Of a DNA stretch of 64,000 nt, positions 41,201 through 53,400 are shown one piece after another. The notes beneath the pieces are model-generated. The model did no database searches and was not told the DNA's origin. It saw only the letters and a list, made by a program, of their open reading frames with translations. This stretch comes from Trichobilharzia regenti (lineage: Eukaryota; Platyhelminthes; Trematoda; Strigeidida; Schistosomatidae), in assembly GCA_944472135.2 (NCBI GenBank), contig OX235270.1:73293168-73357167 (forward strand), in the 5' to 3' direction. Position 1 is the stretch's first letter. The number at the start of each line of letters is the position of its first letter. Position numbers and translations under genes: made by a program.

Positions 41201-44200
41201 GCCATTAATCCTGGTCTTTGCATGATGGCTTCAGCTATTGATTCCATTAGTGTTCCTTTTATCTGTTCATATATTTGAGTATTGAATTGGAAGTATGTTG
41301 TAAGGCGTAATTCTATGAATTCTATCCAAGTTGAACATTGCGTTTTTATGTTTTCACTATAGAGTAATTGTTGCATAGTTTCTGTTGCTAGTTTTGGACT
41401 AACTGAAGTATATAATGCTGTGACATCAAAGGACACCATTATTGCATAGTCATCTACTTGAATGTTTTTGATTTGCTCTAAAAATTGGATTGACGAATTG
41501 ACATATTGGTTGCATGATTCTGTTGGGTAATTTAATTTCCTGAAAAGTTCTTTAGGTAGGTTATATGTTGGTGTTCCTGGATGTGAAGCAATTGGTCGCA
41601 AGGGAATGTTTGGTTTGTGTAGTTTTGGTTTACTATAGAATCGAGGTAAAATAGGTCCGTTAGATTTCATTCGCAATTAATCTTGTTTTGTAATTTGTCC
41701 TGATTATTTAACGTTGTTTTTATGTTGTTATCTAATGTTTGTATAGGGTTTTTCGTCAACTGTTGATATACATTATCATCTTTGAGTAAATCCTCTGCTT
41801 TCTTTATGTAGTCTTCTGTGTCCAGGATTACTGTTGTTCTTCTATTATCAACCGGTAGAATAACTGTGCGTCGGTGGCACAGTGGTTAGGACTCTCGCCG
41901 ACCATGCACATGGTCCGGGGTTCGAGCCCGCACCGACGCACATCTGATATCTATGGTCGGCCTGCAAAATTTGGGCTACCGATATCCATGCTGACAATTC
42001 CATACTTGTACCAAAAATACAGTGTGGAATCAAGCTGTAAATCAAAAATAAAAATAAATAAACTATATCTTTTCTATTCTTCAATTTCTTCAATGCATTT
42101 TGCTAAGTTGGGAATTATGTCTTTTCTGTTTAATTATAAATATGATACATTGACGTATTTCTTGTTGTACTTCCTCATTTAATTTTGATAATTCGAGTGA
42201 TGATTCGTGGATTTATTAGATTCTCATTATTTCCTGTGTACTTATTCTATCTCCCACAGAATTCTGCTTACTATAGTTCCTTTGAATTTTTAGTTATTAT
42301 TTTTGCTACCTTTGTGTGCTATGTGGTAAGTTGGACTGCTGCACTTTTGTGAAGAGTTCTTCATTAAAGACTCAGTCAGTCAGAATTCAGTCACTTGGAA
42401 CAGATCTTCATGTACCAGATTATGAGCTAAACTTATCGCGTGAAGGTTAATTATCTCAGTTTTCCAAGCTGATTTAAGTGGATAGGGACTGACATTCGAA
42501 ACCTATGGTTGAAATTCTAGTGTTTATATCTGTGAGTCTTATTTTCACAATTTCTCTTCTCAGTATTATTAAAAGATTTATATCATTTTGGGAAGAAGTA
42601 GATAAAGTTAGAAGGAGACACACTACATTTATTTGATATCAGGTATTGATATTTGAAAATCTTGCTTTATTCCTGCGTTATACTATCGTGTGTGAAGAAT
42701 ATTCAATAGCAAAATAGTTGATATTTCTTTGTGTATTTCTCACATAACCTCCCTAATAAGATGTTTGTCGTGCTGTGAACATAAGGAGCAAACTTTCAAT
42801 TTGCCAAAAATTATATTCCTGTAAATGACCAGTCTATAGCTGTCTGTCTCAAAAACATTGATTCTGACTCTTTGGTCAGTGAATCGTATCTTATAACCTT
42901 CTTCATTAACATATTTAACCCTTCTGTGATGTCATTTGAAAATCTGATGTATCATCACCAGGTTACTTTAGAATCAAAGTTCGCAGTTAAACTGCTACAC
43001 ATCACATACACTTCGATAATGACTAGCCAGATATCTTTACTGCCCCTAAGTGGACCTTCGTTTGCAAAACGAAACTCTTGTGTCCAACCTGAGATTTCAT
43101 CAGCAACAAGTGCATTTAGTATGATGCAACTTCCTTATGAAATCAAGTTATGGAAACATTCAATCATTGTACTCTCTATCCTCAAAGTAGGAACCATTGT
43201 AGGCCAGTCATGCAGCATCATACATTTAAGAAATGTAAACTGCATGCAAAACATACATTTTTCCTCAGGATTTACAAAAGACTCCGTTTTGTCGGCGTGA
43301 TAGGACTATATACTCTGCTTTTTTTGGCAGCAGGTCAGTTTATAAGAGGGTAAGGTCACTTTGATTGGTAAATTTGTAGTGAAGTTAAGCATCGTGGCAA
43401 TGAGGATTTTCGGCAGGTATAACTAGTTGTTATAAACTTAGATATTCTAAGGCACACCAGATATAATTATTCATCAGTTCAGACACGTTTCCTTCCTTCA
43501 TTTTCAGAAGTCTTTTATTGTTTTCTGTCTGTATTTTTTTCATTTTTGCTCACCTTTATCCATCTGCAATGCTGTCTCATTTCCTCTTGTTCATATGTGT
43601 GTTAGGGTGATACGGCCCAGCAGTTGTAGATGGAATCACCCTTAGGAGTAGCTTGGTGTGCTTCCTAATTCATGTACTGCAATTGATATTGACAACGAGG
43701 TTCGTGTCTGATTGGTACTTGTTTTTACTTACCAAGGTTGCTTTAATGGATGCTCCGGGACATAAAGACTTCGTCCCACAAGTAATCGGAGGTGCTACAC
43801 AAGCTGATGCTGCTCTGCTAGTGATCAATGCTACTCGAGGTGAATTTGAAACTGGTATCGGTACTGGTGGACAGACAAGGGAACATGCTAGATTAGCTCG
43901 TTTGCTTGGGGTTTCTCGTTTAATTGTCGCAGTGAACAAAATGGACACAGTAGACTGGTGTCAGTCACGATATGATGAAATTCAGTCACAAGTATCCGGT
44001 TTTTTAAAATCGATGAATTTTTCCGGAGTGGTATTTTGTCCCGTATCAGGACTAATCGGAACAAATTTAGTACCGCAAGATATAACTAGTTGTAAAAATT
44101 CATCTGAGTCCAGTTCAAAACTGTTTCAATGGTATTCAGGACCCTGCTTATTAGATCTTATTGGTAAGTGAAGCCAGTGAGTTTGTCTAGCTATTGCTGT

Positions 44201-44404
44201 CTATTTTTTCTAATGCGACTCACCCAAAACTAAAACATCAGTGAACAAAATAAACTATGGACCATTCTTGATTCCAGGAGGCCAGTGATAATGGATTACA
44301 ACTAGCAACTGGTTGCATGTATGATGTATTTCTAAATTTATATGGCGAAGGTAGTTTCAGTGTGCATATCTGCATGGATTGACTGAAAAACAGTTAAAAG
44401 CTCG

Positions 44405-44466
<62 letters not shown>

Positions 44467-47400
44467 TACTGATGTGGAAACGGTCTGCTAATGAACATGC
44501 TTAGGAATGAGTTTATTATGACTTCTAGAACCCAGGATACTCCAAGGCCATAACTTCCAATCCTGGTCTGGGCGACGACTTTCTAATTGGCTTCAGTGTT
44601 TTATGCACTCGTTATCTGTAGAAGGAGGATAAAGAGAGCAGTTCGATGGCGGTGGATAACAAAACCATTTGACCATTCAGTTCATGGGGACGACATTATT
44701 AGATGTAGACTTAGCTGCTATCCTGCAGCATGACTCAAAGTTGTTGTCCATGTCACATCCTGAAGGTTTCCACTGGTTGTTATGATACTGTTCTGTATGT
44801 CTCAATCTCGTTCTTCTGTTGTTCTGAGCGAATTTCTGCGTCTATTCCCACACCACTGAGTCATGTTATTTTCACTAAATATTTCTTTTAACATATTAGC
44901 TGACATCGTTTTTGAATTCTAGTTTAAGTGTTTATTACAGCACTTACTGTTTCTTGTTCAACTATAAACGCTTTTCATGCCTAGATTCAATCCCATCACC
45001 TGAAAGAACTGTTAACGGACCATTTCGTTTTGTTGTCAGTGATATATTCAAACCGGCTGGCTCAAGCATACCGGCTGTTGTTGGTCGTGTTGTTTCAGGG
45101 GCTGTTTCCGCTGGTGTGAATCTACCCACAAGTAGAGTAATCTGTCTCCCCAGTGATGTGCGTGCCTGTGTTAAGTCGATTAGATCTTTGTGTAATTCAC
45201 GTTCAGGTCTAACGGATACTGCTGAAGGTTAGTTTGAAGTGATTTAAGAAAAATTTCACAGATTTTCACTATATTTTTTCAATAAGCTGTGTGCTGTTGA
45301 CTTCAAGCACTTAAGTTTTATGATTTTGCTTAAATTTATTTGTTTTTATCGCACGACTTGTAAGTCCACAGTGATCGCGGATTGAGAGACAACGCACAAT
45401 GAACAACAGACATGTATTCACAAGTTTGTCTCCCAGTACGTAATGAAAGTAATATAACAATAACGATGATGTGATAGTCGGTGTGATTTTAAGAAAACAG
45501 AGCCAATTGACAATATATATATATTGTTCCCAGTATCACCTAACCCTTTTGGAAGGAAATCAGCCGGTGCATAGTGTTTCCTGCGTATATCTGACGGAAG
45601 TTAAGCGGGTGGATCATTGTTATCAGAAGCTCTCATGGCTTCTCCGGGTGCATTCCGAATGTATCTGGTGGGAAAATGCTGGTTGTCGTGTTATCGGGAG
45701 GCATACGCCGTTGTAGTTGGTTCTTCTATTGTGGCCTCATCACTGTTCCCACTGTGACATCACAAATGACATTCCCAAGTTTGTCATCAATCATTCCTAA
45801 TATCCATTTACTCTTCTGTTTTGAAGTCTATAGTAAATGCAAGTGTCCCATCTTCGAAACATTTTAGGACGACTGCCGACTTAACTAAACGTAGTAATTT
45901 AGGTATCTATGCCGTTTTGAGTTGTTAGTGAGTTGCCTTCCAAATGTTGATCCCCAGTGCACGATATCTAACACGGGTTTCCTGAAACCATGTGTTGATT
46001 TCAAGTTTGCCACCTACAATCTTCGCACACTGAGGCAGGTCGGAAAACAGGTAGGTCTCGCCAAAACACCAGGAAACCTCATTATCAAGATCCCAGTTAA
46101 ATACTTCGAATACCTTCTCCATCTAGAAATTCAAATAGGGTGTAATACCTGTGCTTATCCGGAGACCCTGTGGCGTCAGCATTCGACATAGTTGGTATCA
46201 GTGTCGCCCTAAGCGCTACAGGCAGAGCTGCACTAATCCCCATTAACAGTTGTTTAAGTACTGTAAGGTTGGCAGGTTAAGGGAGAATAAGTAGTCGGCC
46301 AGAAAGACGGTACTTTACCTACCTATGAACCGACATATTTCAGCCCGTACACAATTAAGGATGAGTTTACCGTCAACTGATCGAGGTTCTGAAGCCGGCG
46401 CGGCAGAGAGGTAGAGATACATTTTATCTGACATTTCAGATACATGACTTTAGATGCAGAATCAACATAAATCTTGTATTATAGTGCGGCAGGCTTATTA
46501 AGCGGCCTCCTGATAGAGTTTTACGACTTCGCATGAGTGAGCGTCATTTCAAACTTCCACATTTAATGAAAGTACATGAAAGAGATATCTTGAAACTAAA
46601 GTTATCAAAATCTATAGGGGAACGGGAAAATGGGCGGTATAAAGGAGAGGAATAGTCAGAAAATTCAAACATTTTCTGGCGTGTTTATAGTCTATTTTCC
46701 ATATTTTATGTTAATTCTTGTTTACATGTTATCTAGTGAAACGTAAATCCAGTAGTCATTGTGTATCTAAATTATGCAGTGAATTTTAAACTTTGAGACA
46801 GTCAACTTTTTCCTGTACTTGTAAGCGTAAAAAATAGATAAACATATAACCACATGAAAACCTTATTTTATTCTAATCATATCAGGTGATCTTGGCGGAA
46901 AACTGTTAGATCAGGTGGTAAAATTTGCATTCGCCGGTGATCAGGTGGCATTAATGTTGGCGGACATAGATCCATTTCAAGCTTTAATTCCTGGTGATTT
47001 AATTACTGATCCCGATAATCCCATTCCTCCGGCCACATGTATATTAGCCAAATTGTTAGTATTCGCTATACGACAGCCTATTACTAGAGGTTACCCTGTA
47101 AGTGTTATTGATTCCTTGTTATTATTATGGTGAAACATTTTTGTGTTTGATATATTTTCTATCTGATTTCACTACCTGAAATATTGTTTTTCTGGTCACT
47201 TCGAAGTTTAGGAAACGGAAAGTGTGTATATTGTTCTTGTTACCCGAAGCTTTACCATTGTCATACTGTTTCGTCTTGAAATCTGAGTGAATTTCATTTT
47301 TCATCATTTATGCAGTGTGCTTGTGGACGTCAATTCACATGGAGTTAACAAGCTTTCTTGTACGCAATATATAGGTGCAAAGCTTCTTACGAACTACTTG

Positions 47401-50400
47401 TATTCACGTAACTTTGAGGAGAAAGTTTTTATCAATCAACTCATGAAAACCTTTGTACAGAAAACAAGTTTTGCATTTTATATATTACAATTATGTCTTG
47501 GTGTTGGTATTGATTAGGAATTTTGAACTTCATTCAGTACTAGAATCACAACTCCGAGAACGTCAATGGAAGCCTTGACTTACAGAGTCATTAAAGATGG
47601 GAGTGAACACAGATTACTGTCAATTTCATTAGTTGATTACTAATTACTAAAGCTGCTACCTTGACGTGGTGGTCGGGCTTAAACACCGCAATGATCTATT
47701 CAAGCTATACTGGCTGAGACTTATGTCTCTTGAGGTCCTACCATGCCAGGAAGGTTGTTTGGATAGCGGTTAAACAAAAAGCAGCTACCAAATCCAACAT
47801 CATGACCAATACAAAATCACAAAATTTCATGCCGGATCGGCCGTGGCCCGGATTAACAACGACCGCGCTTCCTGCTGCCGTGTCACAGGGCAGGAGTGAT
47901 AAGTATGCTACTGAGGCACACCAAACAAAAGAGAACAAACAAAAACAGGCCGCGTGTGACCGGCCTCAAGCAGTTGTCCCCTGGGCTCTGCGGTCACGCA
48001 ACCAACTTCCACGGTGTGGGCAGTCGGGAAGTAACAATCGCCCACACAATCCGAAACGCACTATATCAACTTGCCTTCCTTCCACTGATGCAACTCCTCG
48101 ACTTGATAGCTCTCCACTTCCTCTCCACTCTGCGTCCACTAAAAACGATGGAAGCCAAAAAACCACCACCGACAGCCTCTTAAAGCCGCGCCACCAATTT
48201 CATATAGGAGCTTTTAATGTTAGGACACTTTGCCAAATAGGACAACAAGCATCACTAGCCAAGACCCTGGCATCCCGAGCCATTGATGTATATTGTGTTT
48301 CAGAAACACGCATACAAGACCCAAGTGTGGTTATTCACCTAACCCCACCTGGCCAACAGGTTGAATCTGCAAAATTCACCTTGAGGGTGTCAGGAGATGC
48401 CACAGCTAGTTCACGAGGATTAGCTGGCGTAGGGATAGCTTTGAGTACTAGGGCAGAAAAGACATTGCTTGACTGGATCCCGGTAGATAGCCGAATGTGT
48501 GCTGTCCGTCTGAACGGATCAGTAAAAAGGAGAAAGGACTGCACTACTCGCCGATGCCTTTTCGTAATCTCCGCCTACGCCCCCACTGACTGCAGTTCAG
48601 ATGAAACGAAGGATGAGTTCTACCAAAAGCTGTCTAGTTTGGTGCGAAAGGCTAAACGCTCAGACATAGTCGTTCTAGCTGGTGACTTTAACGCTCAAGT
48701 AGGGAAATTGTGTCAATCTGAGAAGGATGTCGGTGGCACCTATGGAGTCCCGTGCCAGCGAACCGACAACGGTGACCGTCTCCTACAGTTCTGCTCTGAT
48801 AATCATTTGTTTCTTGTAAGCACTAACTTCAAACACAAGGAGAGACACTGTTTGACTTGGAGACCCCCTTCATCAAACCAACGCTGGACACAAATAGACC
48901 ACATAGCAATAAGCTATCGTTGGCGTGGGTCGGTAGGAGATTGTCGCTCCTTCTGGAACACGTGTGTAGATACCGACCATGCACTGGTCCGCGCTCGGGT
49001 GTGCTTACGACTGAACGGACGTAGGAAACAGCTGGCGGTAAAACCATCACGTCCCCAGCTCGATCAGGAAACTAAATCCGTATTTGAGGAAGAACTAGCT
49101 AAACACATATCTGTGTTCGACAGCTGTGCTCACCCTGAAGAAGCTTGGAAAAATATCCAGGCAGCCATAGATACAGCTGTAAAAGCTGTGAATAAGGTAA
49201 ACCCAAAGGTGAGTAAAAACCACTGGATCTCCACCGCCTCATCCGAACTGATAGATGCTAGAAGACTTATTCCGGCGAGCTCCGAATTCAATGAGGAGCG
49301 AAAGCTGCACAAAAGGAAACTTACGAAAAGTCTCCGCAAGGACCGTGAACAGTGGTGGGTGACAAAAGCGAAAGAGATGGAAAAGGCATTTGTGATAGGC
49401 AACACCAGGCAACTATTTAGGCTCATCAGGGAAACGGGTGATAAAAGGCGAGTAATAAGTGAAACAATCTCGGAGAAAAATGGCACTATAATTAGCTCCC
49501 AGGATAGACGACTGGAAGGCTGGAAAGAGCATTATGAGGAGCAGTTTAATTGGCCCACAGCCGCGCTCAACCTTCCGAACATCCAACACCTCCCTGAATG
49601 GGATATAGACACAGGTCCTCCATCCCTAACTGAGGTTACTAAAGCTGTCACCAATCTGAAACTAGGCAAAGCAGCGGGACCTGATGGAATGACTCCAGAG
49701 GTATTTAAGTACGGTGGAGACAGCTTACTGTCTGCATTAACTGAGGTACTAGGCAGCGTCTGGGAATCAGAAGAAGTCCCATCGGGTTGGTGTAAGTCAC
49801 TGATTATCCCCATATACAAGAAGGGAGACAAGTCTTCCTGTGATAATCACAGAGGGATTAGCTTGACTAATATAGTATCTAAAGTCTTAGGCTCAATAAT
49901 CATGCGTAGACTGAGTGGTGCTCGGGAGGCACAAACACGAGAGAGCCAGGCAGGCTTTAGACCAGGAAGAGGGTGTATTGATCATATCTTCACCCTCCGA
50001 CAGATTCTAGAACATAGGCATTCCTACCGGCGTCCAACAGTCATTACATTTCTTGACCTAAAGGCAGCATTCGACTCTGTCGATCGAGAAGTTCTCTGGA
50101 GATGCTTGGCTGTAAAGGGAATTCCGAGAAAATATATTGCACTGATTAAGGCACTCTACTCGTAGTCATACAGCCAGGTGATGGCTTACGGCGAGCTGTC
50201 ATCTCAACTGGTGACGACTAGTGGTGTCCGTCAAGGATGCCCATTATCCCCTTTTCTATTCAACTTCATCATAGATGTGTTAATGGACTTAACCCTAAGT
50301 GACTTCAGCGACTCAGGGATTGTCTGTCTGTCTGTCTGGATTCAACATAGAACTTGGCACCGAAGTGCAGCTGTTCGAGTTGCCACGTTCCAAATAGCAC

Positions 50401-53400
50401 ACAGAGGTAGACAAGAAGATGAATGAAGAGAATCAATACAGTCTGACAAGTATAAGAGTGAAACGGAATGGGTAATGGTAGAAAGGAATATGAAAGATTA
50501 CAGAGACTGAATACATCTGCGCTGGCCATTGACAACGATTTTGAGCCATGTCACCTATTGTCTCCAGCCATTGATTCGTAGAGCCAGTCCCGAGGGCCCC
50601 AACCCGGGAGTCTGCATCTCCCTACCTGACTCAGTTTAACTGTCAAGGATTTCATGGATTGATGAGGCCATGGTTTTGTTTGGCCACCACTGGCTCTTTT
50701 CCAACCCGCATCTATTTCAGCTAGCAATGCCCGTCGGGGGAGGCGGTGGTTAGGCATGCGCAGCACGTGACCTAGCCATCTTAGTCTATGTAACTTTATA
50801 GCCTCGTCGATTGATTTTCCCTCTTTACCCAACACTCTACGCCTAACGTCAACATTACTTACCTTATTAAACTCAGGGATTGACTTGCTACCAGGGAATA
50901 ATCTCGTTTACTTGGAATATGCAGACGATATAGTCCTTCTAGGCGAAGACGCTGACGAAATGCAGAGTCTTCTAAACACCTTGAGCCTAAATCTACGAAT
51001 GTTTGGCATGCGATTCGCTCCCACCAAATGCAAGATGATGTTACAGGACTGGACTACATCGATGCCTAGTTTAAAAATAGGAAGTGAAGTAGTAGAGGAC
51101 GTTGACCGCTTCACTTATTTGGGAAGTACCATCAGCCAGTGCCAACGGGTTGATCTCTGACGAAATCTCTGACGGTCACCGTTGTCGGTTCGCTGGCACG
51201 GGACTCCATAGGTGCCACCGACATCCTTCTCAGATTGACACAATTTCCCTACTTGAGTATTAAAGTCACCAGCTAGAACGACTATGTCTGAGCGTTTAGC
51301 CTTTCGCAGCAAATTAGACAGCTTTTGGTAGAACTCATCCTTCGTTTCATCTGAACTGCAGTCAGTGGGGGGGGGGCGTAGGCGGAGATTACGAAAAGGC
51401 ATCGGCGAGTAGTGCAGTCCTTTCTCCTTTTTGCTGACCCGTTCAGACGGACAGCACACATTCGGCTATCTACTGGGATCCAGTCAAGTAATGTCTTTTC
51501 TGCCCTAGTACTCAAAACTATCCCTACGCCAGCTAGTCCTCGTGAGCTGGCTGTGGCATCTCCTGACACCCTCAAGGTGAATTTTGAAGATTCATCCTGT
51601 TGGCCAGGTGGGGTTAGGTGAATAACCACACTTGGGTCTTGTATGCGTGTTTCTGAAACACAATATACATCAATGGCTCGGGATGCTAGGGTCTTAGCTA
51701 GTGATGCTTGTTGTCCTATTTGGCAAAGTGTCCTAACATTAAAAGCTCCTATATGAAATTGGTGGCGCGGTTTTAAGAGGCTATCGGTGGTGGTTTTTTG
51801 GCTTCCATCGTTTTTGGTGGATGCAGAGTGGAGAGGAAGTGGAAAGCTATCAAGTCGAGGAGTTGCATCAGTGGAAGGAAGGCAAGTTGATATAGTGCGT
51901 TTCGGATTGTGTGGGCGATTGTTACTTCCCGGCTGCCCACACCGTGGAAGTTGGTTGCGTGACCGCAGAGCCCAGGGGACAACTGCTTGAGGCCGGTCAC
52001 ACGCGGCCTGTTTTTGTTTGTTCTCTTTTGTTTGGTGTGCCTCAGTAGCATACTTATCACTCCTGCCCTGTGACACGGCAGCAGGAAGCGCGGTCGTTGT
52101 TAATCCGGGCCACGGCCGATCCGGCATGAAATTTTGTGATTTTGTATTGGTCACGATGTTGGATTTGGTAGCTGCTTTTTGTTTAACCGCTATCCAAACA
52201 ACCTTCCTGGCATGGTAGGACCTCAAGAGACATAAGTCTCAGCCAGTATAGCTTGAATAGATCATTGCGGTGTTCAAGCCCGACCACCACGTCTAGGTAG
52301 CAGCTTTCGGTCGTGTGTGTGGTCATTAGAAGTTCTTATGGGGTTTGTAATTATGATATCATCATTATTACTACTTTTAGGTAATATACTATTACAATTG
52401 TACTAGTGTAGCAGCCAATATTACTAAACTGAAGTCTATGACTCACAAAGAAAATAAAGTGGAGAAGACTGTTAAAAAGCCAAGGTTAGTTATTTGTATA
52501 CTGTTATTTTTGTGCTATGTAACTGTCAGTCTTTTCACTATCTGTGTGTGTGTGTGTGTGCTGAAACACGAAGGCTCGATTACCTGTTTTCTGTCTAAGG
52601 AACTCACAGTCATTATTTGCATTAACATAAAGACTCTACGATGTGATGTAAAATGTGTAATACATTAATATTATGAAGGGATAAAGATGTCAGAACAGTA
52701 AAATCATTAGTTGTGTAAAATGCATTCCAAGACTAATTACATAATTTTCCCAACATAAAATTCATTAGACAATACTGAGTTTTACTTCAAGTCAAGACGT
52801 AAACAAGGTGCTTAGATCGAAGATATGTACTTCTTATGCAATTCAGCCGTTTTGTGGATGATCACTCTAATACAAATAAGTGTTTAGCACTACTTTTAAA
52901 ACAGAGAACTTATTGAAATCGTCGGTGATTGTTACTGATTTTGGCAGGACTACCTCCTTACATGATACAACTTCATGCAATTATCCAGGAGTGTGGCGAA
53001 CCCGCCTGGATACTATGCCTAACACAATTCCAATTCTTTAGAATGAGTGTTTCATACCTAAATCATTTATTAAATAACAGTCCTTTCAGGTGTCGGAAAT
53101 CTTATGATCATGCTGTTTTTCAAATTTGGATAGTTATCGAAAATGCATTTTCGAGAAAGTCAGATGTCACAACTCTAGATCACAACTGCTCTTAGGGTAT
53201 AGTTATGCATTCGACGTTTTGCATAAATGCTATTGATAATACAGCGAAGGTGATATCTGATATCCATCAGGTGGCATTAAAAAGTCAGCTTGGTCTCTGG
53301 TTACACCATGTACATTTGATATTTGTGCTGACAAAAATGAAGCTATATTTTCATCATCAACGAAAAGATATTTTCAAAAGAATAGTTACTGAACAAAGAG

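Larger units (their letters stand above)
37851..42230 (-). mobile_element. Penelope-like element (RT + GIY-YIG), split by a LINE and a SINE
   Basis: Read leftward from about 42,230, the coding order is PLE N-terminal domain, RT, C-terminal thumb, GIY-YIG endonuclease, 3' UTR. The SINE at 41,865-42,059 interrupts the N-terminal part. The family-A LINE at 38,220-40,454 interrupts the GIY-YIG domain, with a 12 bp target duplication. Frameshifts occur in RT and thumb. PLEs use the GIY-YIG nuclease instead of an APE or integrase; they are known in schistosomes. Confidence 0.85.
47649..51170 (+). mobile_element. RTE-like LINE family A, 5'-complete copy with nested antisense insertion
   Basis: The element starts at AAAGCTGCTACC and has a short leader, then one ORF with endonuclease and RT. 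At 50,323-50,870 it carries the same nested antisense 3' fragment as the copy at 38,220. The RT resumes at [16 protein letters not shown] and the element stops abruptly at about 51,170, without its 3' end or tail, where the inverted arm begins. From 49,724 to 51,166 it is nearly identical to 38,220-39,672. Confidence 0.85.
47649..52307. repeat. Long inverted repeat in intron 10 (arms 1.13 kb)
   Basis: Left arm 47,649-48,781 and right arm 51,171-52,307 are reverse complements with few differences, separated by about 2.4 kb. Both arms are the 5' end of LINE family A, with the outer boundary AAAGCTGCTACC in each. The right arm differs by an expanded G run near 51,367-51,378 that shifts its endonuclease frame. 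Confidence 0.85.

Noticed and set aside
44406..44465. Long AT repeat as a replication origin or cruciform element
   Set aside because: It is an ordinary intronic AT microsatellite; nothing else supports a function.
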